A stretch of 64,000 bases of DNA from the NCBI RefSeq assembly GCF_003315035.1, contig NZ_QNRE01000006.1, positions 270,185-334,184 on the forward strand, given 5' to 3'. Position 1 is the first letter of the stretch; every line of letters starts with the position of its first letter. A program made the position numbers and the translations under genes. The notes beneath the pieces are model-generated. The model did no database searches and had not been told where the DNA came from. It saw only the letters and a program-made list of their open reading frames with translations. Of the stretch, positions 1 through 8,277 are shown in pieces. This stretch comes from Nocardia puris. GTDB taxonomy: Bacteria > Actinomycetota > Actinomycetes > Mycobacteriales > Mycobacteriaceae.

Positions 1-435
1 GTCGCCGAGCAGATCGCGCTGATCACGGCGGCGGGCATCCCCGTCATGGCGCACATCGGCTTCACCCCGCAGAGCGTCAACACCCTGGGCGGTTTCCGGG
101 TGCAGGGCCGCGGCGACGGCGCGGAGCAGCTGATCGCCGACGCGATCGCCGTGCAGGAGGCGGGCGCGTTCTCCGTGGTGATGGAGATGGTGCCGGCCGA
201 ACTGGCCGGGCAGGTCACCCGCAAGCTGACCATCCCGACCGTCGGCATCGGCGCCGGCGCGGAGTGCGACGCGCAGGTGCTGGTCTGGCAGGACATGGCC
301 GGCTACACCAGCGGCAAGACCGCCAAGTTCGTCAAGCGGTTCGCCGCGGTGGGCGACACGCTGCGCGAGGCGGCCGCGACCTACGCCGACGAGGTGTCGC
401 GCGGCGTGTTCCCCGCTCCCGAGCACACCTTCTGA
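1..435 (+). CDS. panB: 3-methyl-2-oxobutanoate hydroxymethyltransferase, C-terminal part
   Basis: The frame is open from base 1, so the N-terminus lies outside the window. PanB transfers a hydroxymethyl group from 5,10-methylene-THF to alpha-ketoisovalerate, making ketopantoate for pantothenate and CoA in the cytoplasm. Family segments visible are MAHIGFTPQS, GAFSVVMEMVP and the conserved IPTVGIGAGAECDAQVLVWQD stretch near the C-terminus, ending with the usual FVKRFA helix. About 145 residues, roughly the last half, are present. The next gene starts 5 bases downstream. Recognition is secure. Confidence 0.95.
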   Translation, partial: VAEQIALITAAGIPVMAHIGFTPQSVNTLGGFRVQGRGDGAEQLIADAIAVQEAGAFSVVMEMVPAELAGQVTRKLTIPTVGIGAGAECDAQVLVWQDMAGYTSGKTAKFVKRFAAVGDTLREAAATYADEVSRGVFPAPEHTF

Positions 436-439
436 GCGC

Positions 440-1291
440 GTGACGACGGCCGACCGGGTGGTGGACGCCCCCGTCACGCTGCTCGGCCGGCCGCTCGCGC
501 CGCTGGTGGGCTGGGCCCGCGCGGAGCTCGAGGCGCAGGGCATCGAGTGCACGGGTGCGGCCGAGGAGACGCGACGGCGTCCGTGGTCACTGCTCGCGCG
601 CATTCCGACCACGGCGGGCACGATGTGGCTGAAGGCGAACGCGCGCGCCTTCGCCCACGAGGGCCCGCTGCTGGCCGAGATCGCACGGCTGTGCCCGGAC
701 GCGGTGCCCGAACCCCTTGCGGTGCAACCGGATCGGGGCTGGCTGCTGACCCGCGATGGTGGCGCGACCGGCGGCGGTGACGCCGTGTGGTCCACCGTGG
801 TGCGCTCCTACGCCGATCTCCAGCACACCCTGTCGGCGCACGTGGACCATCTGCGCGCCACGGGAACGCCGTATCTTCCTCCCGCACAACTGATCTCGGT
901 GTACCGCGACTTCGAACACCGGGCGCCCGGACTCGGCGGCCGCATCGAGGACGCGGCGGGCGAGCTGGCGGCGTTCGGCAGGCTGAGCGTGGAACACAAC
1001 GACCTACGTCCCGGCAACGTGTTCGCGGGCAGCACCCGGTTGTTCGACTGGGGCGACGCCGTGCTCACCCACCCGTTCCTCTCGAAGACGCTGCTGCACA
1101 GCCCTTATCGCGCGGACTACGTAGAACGCTGGCGCCGCCGCGGTGAGGTCACCGACGCCGAGATCGCGCTCGCCGAACGCCTCGCGCCCCTGGTCGCGCT
1201 GCACCCGTGGCGCACGCTCGACGTGGCGGGATCACGGCTGGACCGCTTCGTCGAGGAACTGGTCGATGAACTGCGGGTAAACTTTCGCTGA
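440..1291 (+). CDS. Aminoglycoside-phosphotransferase-like kinase-fold protein
   Basis: A 283-residue cytoplasmic protein with a GTG start just after panB. The C-terminal half carries a Brenner-type catalytic loop, HNDLRPGNV (H at about residue 187), followed by FDWGDA in place of the DFG metal-binding motif. This is the pattern of the APH/choline-kinase phosphotransferase family. The N-terminal MWLKANARAFAHEG stretch would hold the ATP-binding lysine. The substrate cannot be told from sequence; a small metabolite is as likely as a drug. Spacing suggests co-transcription with panB. Confidence 0.75.
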   Translation: MTTADRVVDAPVTLLGRPLAPLVGWARAELEAQGIECTGAAEETRRRPWSLLARIPTTAGTMWLKANARAFAHEGPLLAEIARLCPDAVPEPLAVQPDRGWLLTRDGGATGGGDAVWSTVVRSYADLQHTLSAHVDHLRATGTPYLPPAQLISVYRDFEHRAPGLGGRIEDAAGELAAFGRLSVEHNDLRPGNVFAGSTRLFDWGDAVLTHPFLSKTLLHSPYRADYVERWRRRGEVTDAEIALAERLAPLVALHPWRTLDVAGSRLDRFVEELVDELRVNFR

Positions 1292-1385
1292 GACCCGTTC
1301 GCGGCGAAGGATGGCAGACTCGATGCCGACAGTTTCGCCCCGGCAGGGGGCGGAACCGACCCAGCCGAGACGACCAGAGGTACCG

Positions 1386-1844
1386 ATGCCGCACACCCGT
1401 TGGACTCCACGCAGCGCCGCGCTCCCCCGCGCCGCCTTCCTCGCGGCCGTCGCGGTCACCGCGGCCGCGCTCACCGCCTGCGGGACCTCCGGCGATCCGA
1501 ACCCCACCGGCAGCTCGGACACCACCACCTCGGCGCCCGCGTCCGCCACCACCCCGAGCGCGACCACCGCGAAGCCCGCCCCCGAGGTGAGCGACGCCGC
1601 CGCCACCGCATTGTGCGACGCGATCCGCCCGGAACTGTCCAACTTCCGCGTGCAGGGGCCCACGCTCGGCCGCGTCGGGCTGAACCTGATCGTGCACCCG
1701 TGGGGTCTGCAGCACGGCATCGACGTGCTCGGCAACAAGTCCGTGGTGGACACCGTGACCCTCGAGTCCTGCCCGGACGTGCACCAGCAGGCCATCGAGG
1801 CGCTCGAGACGCCCGACCTGGCCTCGATCGTGGTCGGTCTCTGA
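1386..1844 (+). CDS. Putative small lipoprotein
   Basis: A 152-residue protein with a twin-hydrophobic signal peptide and the lipobox LTAC, so it should be lipidated and anchored to the outer face of the membrane. A Thr/Ser/Ala/Pro-rich linker follows, then a globular part with two cysteines (ALCDAI, ESCPDV) that could pair. The ATG at 1386 is preferred over an upstream in-frame ATG at 1311 because the signal peptide then begins correctly. The stop overlaps the next gene's start (TGATG), implying translational coupling. Function unknown. Confidence 0.65.
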   Translation: MPHTRWTPRSAALPRAAFLAAVAVTAAALTACGTSGDPNPTGSSDTTTSAPASATTPSATTAKPAPEVSDAAATALCDAIRPELSNFRVQGPTLGRVGLNLIVHPWGLQHGIDVLGNKSVVDTVTLESCPDVHQQAIEALETPDLASIVVGL

Positions 1845-2809
1845 TGCGCCGCCCCCTCTACTCGCCGATCGAGCCGTACGAGACCGGCCTGCTCGACGTG
1901 GGTGACGGCCAGTCCGTGCACTGGGAGGTGAGCGGCAACCCCGAGGGCAAACCGGTCGTGTTCCTGCACGGCGGGCCGGGTGGGGGCACCTCGCCGTTGC
2001 AGCGCCGGTTCTTCGACCCGAGCGCCTACCGCATCGTGCTGTTCGACCAGCGCGGCTGCGGCCGGTCCACCCCGCACATCGCCGACGGCGCGAGCCTGGA
2101 GCACAACACCACCGGGCACCTGGTGGCCGATATCGAAACGCTGCGTACGCATCTCGGCGTCGAGCGCTGGCAGGTGTTCGGCGGATCGTGGGGCTCCACG
2201 CTCGCGCTGGCGTACGCGCAGCGGTACCCGGAGCGGGTGACCGAACTGGTGCTGCGCGGGATCTTCCTGTTGCGGCGCAAGGAGATCGACTGGTACTACA
2301 ACGGCGCGGCGGGCTACGTCTACCCCGACGAGTGGGAGAAGTACCTGGCGCCGATCCCGGCGGCCGAGCGCGACGGCGATCTGGTGGAGGCCTACCACCG
2401 GTTGCTGCACTCCCCCGATCCCGAGGTCGCCACCGCGGCCGCGATCGCCTGGTCGGTGTGGGAGGGGTCGACGAGTTCGCTGCTGCCGCAACCGGATCGG
2501 GTCGAGGAGACGGGCGAGCCGCGGTTCGCGCTGGCCTTCGCCCGGATCGAGAACCACTACTTCCGCAACGGCGGATTCCTGGAGGAGGGCCAGTTGCTGC
2601 GGGACGCACCTCTCATCGCGCACATTCCCACCGTCATCGTGCACGGGCGCCACGACATCGTGTGCCCGGCGGTGAACGCGTGGGATCTGCACCGGGCGCT
2701 GCCCGCCTCGACGCTGCACCTGGTCGACGACGCCGGGCACGCCGCCACCGAACCCGGCATCGTGCACCACCTGGTCGAGGCCACCGACCGCTTCGCCAAG
2801 GCGGGCTGA
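1844..2809 (+). CDS. pip: Proline iminopeptidase (alpha/beta hydrolase, peptidase S33)
   Basis: A 321-residue serine peptidase that removes N-terminal proline from peptides. The family signature is clear: oxyanion motif HGGPGGG, FDQRGCGRS, nucleophile elbow GGSWGS (Ser at about residue 111), a late Asp in VHGRHDIVCP, and the catalytic His in DAGHAA. Length fits the family. The ATG overlaps the stop of the upstream lipoprotein by one base, so this is one operon with it. It is probably cytoplasmic, since no signal peptide is seen. Confidence 0.93.
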   Translation: MRRPLYSPIEPYETGLLDVGDGQSVHWEVSGNPEGKPVVFLHGGPGGGTSPLQRRFFDPSAYRIVLFDQRGCGRSTPHIADGASLEHNTTGHLVADIETLRTHLGVERWQVFGGSWGSTLALAYAQRYPERVTELVLRGIFLLRRKEIDWYYNGAAGYVYPDEWEKYLAPIPAAERDGDLVEAYHRLLHSPDPEVATAAAIAWSVWEGSTSSLLPQPDRVEETGEPRFALAFARIENHYFRNGGFLEEGQLLRDAPLIAHIPTVIVHGRHDIVCPAVNAWDLHRALPASTLHLVDDAGHAATEPGIVHHLVEATDRFAKAG

Positions 2810-2812
2810 CCC

Positions 2813-3679
2813 GTGGCCCCCGACGCCGGCGCCGCCCTCACCGCCGCCCTGCGTGACGACGTGGACCGCCTCTTCGCCGCCGAGCCCGAAGTGCGCAGGG
2901 ACGCTTGGGATTCGGTGCACCAGATGCGCGTGGCCACCCGGCGCCTGCGCAGCGTGCTGCGCTCCTATCGGAGCCTGCTGCGCAAGGAGCCGGCGGCCAC
3001 GATGGGCGCCGAACTCAAATGGCTGGCCGGCCTGCTCGGCGTGGCCCGCGACGCCGAGGTGCGCGCCGAACGCTTCGGCGATCTGCTCGCCGTGCACGGC
3101 GCCGACGCGCCCGACTCCGTGACGGCGCGACTGGTCACGGCCGAACGCGACCGCTACGCCGCCGCGCACGCCGAGATCCTCACCGCGCTGGAAGGCGAAC
3201 GTTATCGCGCGCTGCGGGAGGAACTTTCGCGGTGGCGCGAGAAGCCGCCGCTGCGTTCCGCGCGGGCCGCGGTGGCCTCGTCGAAGTTCTTCGGCATCGT
3301 GCTGCGCCGCGACCGGGACCGGGTGGAGGCGCTGATCCGCAGCGAGCCGACCGTCCCCGAGGACGAGCGCATCGAGATGCTGCACGATATCCGCAAGAGC
3401 GCCAAGCGTTTACGCTATTCCTGCGAGGCCGCCGAGCCCGTCCTCGGCGACGCGGCCCGCAGCCTGGGCTCGCGCGCCAAGCGCTTGCAGACGGTGCTGG
3501 GCGACCACCGCGACGCCGTCGAGTCCGCCGAGGCGATCCTGGAGCGGGCCGCCGAAGCCGAGGCGGCGGGCGAGGACCGGGCCGTGTATCAGCGCTTGGC
3601 GGATGCCGAAAACGCCGCGGCCGACGCGACTTTGGAGAAGTACCCGGCCGCCGCGGCCGCGCTCCTGGACGCCGAGTGA
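2813..3679 (+). CDS. CHAD-domain protein
   Basis: A 288-residue, helix-rich protein starting at GTG three bases after pip. It has the two halves of a CHAD domain, with conserved basic and histidine motifs HQMRVATRRLRS near residue 37 and HDIRKSAKRLRY near residue 190. CHAD domains bind inorganic polyphosphate. Most actinobacterial relatives carry an N-terminal CYTH phosphatase domain, which is absent here, so it may be a polyphosphate-binding protein only. The last gene of the panB-side run; a hairpin follows. Confidence 0.88.
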   Translation: MAPDAGAALTAALRDDVDRLFAAEPEVRRDAWDSVHQMRVATRRLRSVLRSYRSLLRKEPAATMGAELKWLAGLLGVARDAEVRAERFGDLLAVHGADAPDSVTARLVTAERDRYAAAHAEILTALEGERYRALREELSRWREKPPLRSARAAVASSKFFGIVLRRDRDRVEALIRSEPTVPEDERIEMLHDIRKSAKRLRYSCEAAEPVLGDAARSLGSRAKRLQTVLGDHRDAVESAEAILERAAEAEAAGEDRAVYQRLADAENAAADATLEKYPAAAAALLDAE

Positions 3680-3765
3680 CGCGCGGGCGGATCCGCCGCC
3701 CGATGTGGACCGGGCTCTGTGAACGAGCGCCTGAAGTGAGCGCCCTGGCGTACCTTTCCCACCGG

Positions 3766-3803
3766 GACGTGCCGCGCTCGCTATGTCCCTCGTGCGGCAC
3801 GTC
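3766..3803. terminator. Hairpin between convergent CHAD and RNB genes
   Basis: A perfect 10-bp stem (3766-3775 with 3794-3803) and an 18-base loop lie in the gap between the convergent CHAD and RNB genes. There is no U tract, as is common for actinobacterial terminators. It is placed to stop transcription from either side. Confidence 0.6.
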
Positions 3804-3876
3804 ACCGCGTCGCATGATCGACTGTCGATGAGCGGCGGGGGCACCGCAGGCTGAACACCCGCCGCGGCAACCGAAC

Positions 3877-5307
3877 TCACTCTGCCGTGAACGACACCTT
3901 GCGGGTGACCGGGTCGGCCGTGGTGAGGCGGGCGCGGATGGTGGCGCCTTCGGGCGGAGACCCTTCGCACGGCGCGAGCACGGGCGGGTCGGCGATGAAG
4001 ATCTCGGCCGGGCGGTTGCCGTTGGCCTCGCGGATCACGATCGCGTCGTATACGCCGCCGGGGCGCGCGGCCAGCAGGGTCGCCTCGGTGAGGTCGATAC
4101 AGGCCCGGTCCACCTTGCCCGCGACGCCGTCGGTGCGCTTCATGGTGTCGGCGGTGGGGCTCAGGCCCTCGCGAACCCACTGCGGCACTTCGGTTCCCGC
4201 GCAGCGCGCCAGGCACACCTCGAGGGCGAAGCGATCCGCGAGGCGGCGCAGCGGCGCGGTGACGTGCGCGTAGGGCGCGCCGATCCCGCTGTGCTCGAGG
4301 GTGCCGGGCAGCTCCCCGTTCACCACGGTGTAGGTGGCGCCGCGCAGCAAACTCGTGGCTTCGGACATGAGCACCAGCGCGGCCGGGGTGTTCGGATCGA
4401 GTCCGGCCAGCATCCGTCCCACGGACTGGTCGGCGGGCCACGGCACGCCCAGCGCGGCGGCGGTGCGGCGCATGGACTCGGCCGCCGACTCGGCGGGCGG
4501 CGGCATGGTGCGCAGCAGGCCGATGCGCTGTCCGTCGTCGGGGGCGTCCAGCATGATCCGGGCCGCGCACATCCCGGTGAGCAGCGAGACCTGCTCGTTC
4601 CAGTCGTCGGCGGCGGTGCGCGGCTCCAGCACCAGCCGCCAGTGGCCGTCGGCCGCGTCGTCGCGGATCACGCTCTGCGAGGGCAGGCGCAGGCCGATCG
4701 CGCCGCGCGCGATACCCGCCTCGATCCGTCGCGTGCCGAAGTCCGGCAGCGCCGCGATCGAGGGGTGCAGGCGGCCCGCGTCGGCGTCGGCCTGCACGCC
4801 CGCGTAGTCGAGCCGGGCGCGCGAGCGCACCAGCGCGCGGGCGACGGAGTAGTGCTGGGGTTCGCCGTGCTCGTCGAGTTCGATGGTCCACAGCGCGGCG
4901 GGCCGGTCGACGTCCGGCAGCAGACTGGCCGCGCCTTCCGAGAGCACCTCGGGGTGCAGCGGCACGGTGCCGTCGGGCAAGTAGAAGGTCTGACCCCGGG
5001 TGCCCGCCTCTTTGGCGAGCGCGCCCTCGGGGTGGATCACGGCGCCGACATCGGCGATCGCGTAATGCAGGAGAAAACCGGAGTCCGTGCGCTCGATATG
5101 CAGGGCCTGGTCGAGATCCATGGCTCCGGGGGGATCGATCGTCACCAACGCGAGGTCGGTGCGATCGATCCGGTCGCCCGCGAACGCGTCACGCGCGCCG
5201 CGGGCTTCCGCGGTGGCCTCGGCGGGATACGCCGAGGCCAGACCGAATTCGGATCGGATAGCGCCGAAATCGACCGGCGCCGAGGTGATCCGCTGGTGCA
5301 GTTCCAC
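3877..5307 (-). CDS. RNB-domain (RNase II/R-like) exoribonuclease
   Basis: A 476-residue predicted 3'-5' exoribonuclease. The RNB core shows TIDPPGAMDLDQALH, the acidic cluster that binds the catalytic metals, then HYAIADVGAVI and the downstream EVCLARC and PLRRLADR segments. It is shorter than RNase R and lacks obvious S1 and cold-shock domains. The GTG at 5307 (VELHQRI) is chosen because the frame further upstream is the shadow of the preceding secreted-protein gene. It lies 10 bases downstream of that gene and probably shares its transcript. Confidence 0.88.
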   Translation of the reverse strand: MELHQRITSAPVDFGAIRSEFGLASAYPAEATAEARGARDAFAGDRIDRTDLALVTIDPPGAMDLDQALHIERTDSGFLLHYAIADVGAVIHPEGALAKEAGTRGQTFYLPDGTVPLHPEVLSEGAASLLPDVDRPAALWTIELDEHGEPQHYSVARALVRSRARLDYAGVQADADAGRLHPSIAALPDFGTRRIEAGIARGAIGLRLPSQSVIRDDAADGHWRLVLEPRTAADDWNEQVSLLTGMCAARIMLDAPDDGQRIGLLRTMPPPAESAAESMRRTAAALGVPWPADQSVGRMLAGLDPNTPAALVLMSEATSLLRGATYTVVNGELPGTLEHSGIGAPYAHVTAPLRRLADRFALEVCLARCAGTEVPQWVREGLSPTADTMKRTDGVAGKVDRACIDLTEATLLAARPGGVYDAIVIREANGNRPAEIFIADPPVLAPCEGSPPEGATIRARLTTADPVTRKVSFTAE

Positions 5308-5317
5308 GGACGATACG

Positions 5318-5650
5318 TTACTGCAAGGCCAGCATCGTGCCGTTGAGCTCGTGGAACGGTCCGAACACCGTGAAGGTGACCCGCCCGGTGGGGTAGGTCG
5401 AGGAGAGTGCCGCCGCCGCATCCAGCGCCTCACCGAACGAGGGCGCCGACGGATGCGGCAGTCCCGCGACGGTGAGACCGAAGCGGGTGTCGGCCACCCA
5501 CTTGGTGTCGGCCGGACTGAGGTCGACCTGCACACCGCCGGGGAGCGGAGTCACCGCGACCGCGTTGGCCGAACCGGCGCCCAGCACGGCAAAGAGCGAT
5601 GCGGCTCCGGCGACGAGCGCGCCGGCGACCAATGAACGAACTACCCGCAT
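5318..5650 (-). CDS. Small secreted protein
   Basis: A 110-residue protein with a clean Sec signal peptide (MRVVRSLVAG…, cleavage likely after SANA). The mature part of about 80 residues has no cysteines and ends FHELNGTMLALQ. I do not recognise a family. It precedes the RNB nuclease on the same strand. Confidence 0.65.
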   Translation of the reverse strand: MRVVRSLVAGALVAGAASLFAVLGAGSANAVAVTPLPGGVQVDLSPADTKWVADTRFGLTVAGLPHPSAPSFGEALDAAAALSSTYPTGRVTFTVFGPFHELNGTMLALQ

Positions 5651-5894
5651 AGAGTTGAGACCTGCTTCCGGGATAGAGGGTGAAATCGGCCCGGGGCTCC
5701 CCGGCGCCGGACCGTGCCAACGGCGACTACTTTATGACGTCGGTCACGGTCTGGGCCAGTTCCGGACGAATCGCCCGGCCCGGCTCGCCGTGTCGCGCCC
5801 GGCTGCTAGGGTTCGGTCCCGGGGCCGCGGGCCACGCGCGTCTCGCCTGTCCCATTCCGGGCCCCGTACGTCGAGAACTGGGAGTACTGCACTG

Positions 5895-5990
5895 ATGTCA
5901 TCGATCCTCTTCGACTACCTGCTGCCGTTGCTCGGTCCCGAGCAGGCCGCGTACTGGGCGAAGGTCTTCATGATCGACCCGGCGGCCTAG
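5895..5990 (+). CDS. Possible 31-residue small protein
   Basis: The ATG follows a GGGAG about 11 bases upstream and opens a 31-codon frame with a hydrophobic N-terminal half (SSILFDYLLPLLG) and an amphipathic end (AAYWAKVFMIDPAA). Codon use is GC-rich at third positions. It stands alone between the divergent secreted-protein gene and a lipoprotein gene. No family is recognised; it could be a membrane-associated microprotein or chance. Confidence 0.35.
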   Translation: MSSILFDYLLPLLGPEQAAYWAKVFMIDPAA

Positions 5991-6073
5991 CCTCGAGCGC
6001 CGCCACACACCGGTCGCCTTCCGTTCACCGCACGGGAGGCGACTTTCCACCGGGCCGGTTAGCATCCCGCTCC

Positions 6074-6472
6074 GTGACAAGAACTTCCGCCGCCCTCGCG
6101 GTCAGCACCACCCTGTTCGCCCTGCTCGTCGCCGGCTGCAACGGGGACGACACGGCCACCGGCGAGGCCGCGGCGACCTCCGCCCCCGCCGCCTCCTCGG
6201 TCGACGATCAGCCCGGCGGGGTCGAGGTGCCCGACAACATCAAGGCGGGCACCTTCGTGGTGAGCTACCGCAGCGCCTTTCCGAAGCTGGCCGAAGGCCG
6301 CACCGATGCCGAGATCGCCGACATCCTCACCGGCACCTGCGCCGACATCGACGGCGGCAAGTCCGAGGACGACACCGTGAACGCGATCGTCGACCGCACG
6401 AAATCCGGCGACGTGGCCGCGTCGAAGGAAGAGGCGCTCGCCATCTTCAATATCGCGAAGTACATCTGCTGA
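6074..6472 (+). CDS. Small lipoprotein, DUF732-like
   Basis: A 132-residue protein from a GTG start with signal peptide and lipobox LVAGC, then a Thr/Ala linker. The C-terminal region (LAEGRTDAEIADILTGTCADI … AKYIC) has two cysteines bracketing helices, as in the DUF732 family of actinobacterial secreted proteins. Assignment to DUF732 is tentative. Role unknown; it should sit on the outer membrane-proximal face. Confidence 0.65.
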   Translation: MTRTSAALAVSTTLFALLVAGCNGDDTATGEAAATSAPAASSVDDQPGGVEVPDNIKAGTFVVSYRSAFPKLAEGRTDAEIADILTGTCADIDGGKSEDDTVNAIVDRTKSGDVAASKEEALAIFNIAKYIC

Positions 6473-6732
6473 AACGTCCGCACGTGTAAGGCCCGTCGCC
6501 GCGGCGGCGTGCTCTCCCGGCAACGCCGTTCCCCTGGTTCTGCCCGAACCCATCGGGTTCACCTGGCGCGCAACACGACTGGTCGGTTCACTTCGCATCG
6601 ACACCGTGGTGACCACCCGCCTATCAAACCCCCGTCCCCGCAACGTATCCCGCGCGGCGTGTCGCGGTGTGTCCGCGAAAGTCGCTCGCACTTCACCTGT
6701 CTCGGAACGCCGGGAGCGGGTACAACTAGCGC
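6473..6732. other. Intergenic region
   Basis: About 260 bases separate the lipoprotein from the next membrane-protein gene. No convincing gene or strong hairpin is seen; it presumably holds the downstream gene's promoter. Confidence 0.4.
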
Positions 6733-7365
6733 ATGAACTTCCCGGTGGATTTCGGGATCGTGCAGATCGGCCTGATCCTGCTGATCCTGGTCGGGGTCGC
6801 GCTGCTGATCTCGGCGATCGCGCGCATGCGCAAGAAGGGCGCGAAGGCCGTGCTCGGGCGCGGGGCGGGTGGGGCGGGCTTGCTGATGGTCGCGGTGGTG
6901 TTGCTGTGGGTGGCGACCCTGATGCAGACCTATCTCGGACTCACGGGGGAGATCAAGGCCGCGCACGTGGTCGTCAGCGAGGCCGAGGACGGACAACTCC
7001 AGGTCGACCTCACCCTCTACGACGACGGCGCACCCGACCGCCGCGAGACCTTCCGCGTCGAGGGTGACCTGTGGGTGCTGCAAGCCAATATCGTCGAGCT
7101 CGAGCCGTGGGTGAACGCCCTGGGCTTCCACTCCGGGTACAAGGTCAGCCGCCTCTACGGGCAGAACCTGGACGGTGCCGCGACTTCCCAGGACCACATC
7201 TTCCTCAACGGCGACGATCGTGACTTCTTCGCCGACATGCGCGACGGCAAATGGTGGACCGCACCTTTTGTTCGCTCCGCCTATGGCAACGCCGTCATCG
7301 CCACCCCGGGCGAGTACGACGTCTATATCTCGCGCGACGCCATCAAAACGCGCCCGGTCGACTGA
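6733..7365 (+). CDS. Two-helix membrane protein of unknown function
   Basis: A 210-residue protein. Residues 8-29 and about 46-66 form two hydrophobic helices with a basic loop (RMRKKGAK) between them. The remaining 140 residues are a soluble domain of beta character with tryptophans (DLWVLQANIV, KWWTAPF). Similar proteins are often labelled multidrug efflux in actinobacteria, but two helices cannot make a pump, so I do not accept that label. Monocistronic by spacing. Confidence 0.75.
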   Translation: MNFPVDFGIVQIGLILLILVGVALLISAIARMRKKGAKAVLGRGAGGAGLLMVAVVLLWVATLMQTYLGLTGEIKAAHVVVSEAEDGQLQVDLTLYDDGAPDRRETFRVEGDLWVLQANIVELEPWVNALGFHSGYKVSRLYGQNLDGAATSQDHIFLNGDDRDFFADMRDGKWWTAPFVRSAYGNAVIATPGEYDVYISRDAIKTRPVD

Positions 7366-7526
7366 CCATAGCCGCTGCGGGCACCACTGAATCGCCCGTA
7401 TGTTCGACCACCGACATCCGTCCCCGCCTCGGCACCACCCACCCGGCAGTCGCGGTACGGTTGAGCACTGGTGTTCGCCGCCCGGCGGAGGCCCCACCGT
7501 CCACAGTGTTCAGGAGTTTGTTCGCG

Positions 7527-8264
7527 TTGAATGTCGAACCACCGATCCAGGCCAAGCTGCTCCAGCTCGCCTCCGTCGACGCCGAGCTGACGCGGATCGC
7601 CCACCGGCGCACGGTCCTGCCCGAGCAGCAGGAGGTGGCCCGGCTCGAAGGCGAGCGCAACGAGCTCAAGGACGCCGCGGTGGCGGTGGAGATCGTGCTG
7701 GACGACCTCGACCGCGACATCCGCAAGCTGGAGGGCGAGATCGAGGCGGTCCGCAAGCGCGAGGAGCGCGACCGCGGCATGCTCACCGCGGGTTCGGTTG
7801 GCGCGAAACAGCTTTCGGAGATCCAGCACGAACTCGGCAGCCTGGAGCGGCGGCGCGGCGTGCTGGAGGACGAACTGCTCGAGGTGATGGAGCGCCGCGA
7901 GGCCTCGGCCGCCGACCACGACCACGCGGGCGCGCGCCTGAGCAAGGCCGACGACGAACTCGCCGAGGCCCAGCGCCACCGCGACGAGGCGCTGGCCGAT
8001 CTGGACGTAGCGCAGGGCCGCTGCGAGGGCGACCGCGCGAACCTGGTGCCGCTGTTCCCCGAGGAACTGCTCGCGATCTACGACCGGCAGCGCGCCCAGC
8101 GCGGCGTGGGCGCGGCGCTGCTGCAAGCCCGCAAGTGCGGTGCGTGCCGGATCGAACTGGATCGCGGCGAGATCGCCCGCATCGCGAAGACCGCGCCCGA
8201 CGTGGTGGTGCGCTGCCCGGAATGCGGCGCGATCCTGGTCCGCACCAAGGAATCCGGTCTGTGA
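7527..8264 (+). CDS. Coiled-coil C4 zinc-ribbon protein (Rv2229c-type)
   Basis: A 245-residue protein. Residues 10-180 form a long antiparallel coiled coil and the C-terminus is a zinc ribbon with CGAC and CPEC cysteine pairs. TTG at 7527 is chosen as start because GGAG lies 10 bases upstream; the nearby ATG is out of frame. In mycobacteria this family sits beside the RNase H fusion and nif3, as here. The architecture suggests nucleic-acid or ribosome binding. It lies just upstream of, and probably co-transcribed with, the RNase H fusion. Confidence 0.85.
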   Translation: MNVEPPIQAKLLQLASVDAELTRIAHRRTVLPEQQEVARLEGERNELKDAAVAVEIVLDDLDRDIRKLEGEIEAVRKREERDRGMLTAGSVGAKQLSEIQHELGSLERRRGVLEDELLEVMERREASAADHDHAGARLSKADDELAEAQRHRDEALADLDVAQGRCEGDRANLVPLFPEELLAIYDRQRAQRGVGAALLQARKCGACRIELDRGEIARIAKTAPDVVVRCPECGAILVRTKESGL

Positions 8265-8277
8265 TCGAGGCGGCGGC

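Noticed and set aside
6733..7365. Annotation as a multidrug efflux pump.
   Set aside because: Only two membrane helices and a large soluble domain are present, which does not fit a transporter.
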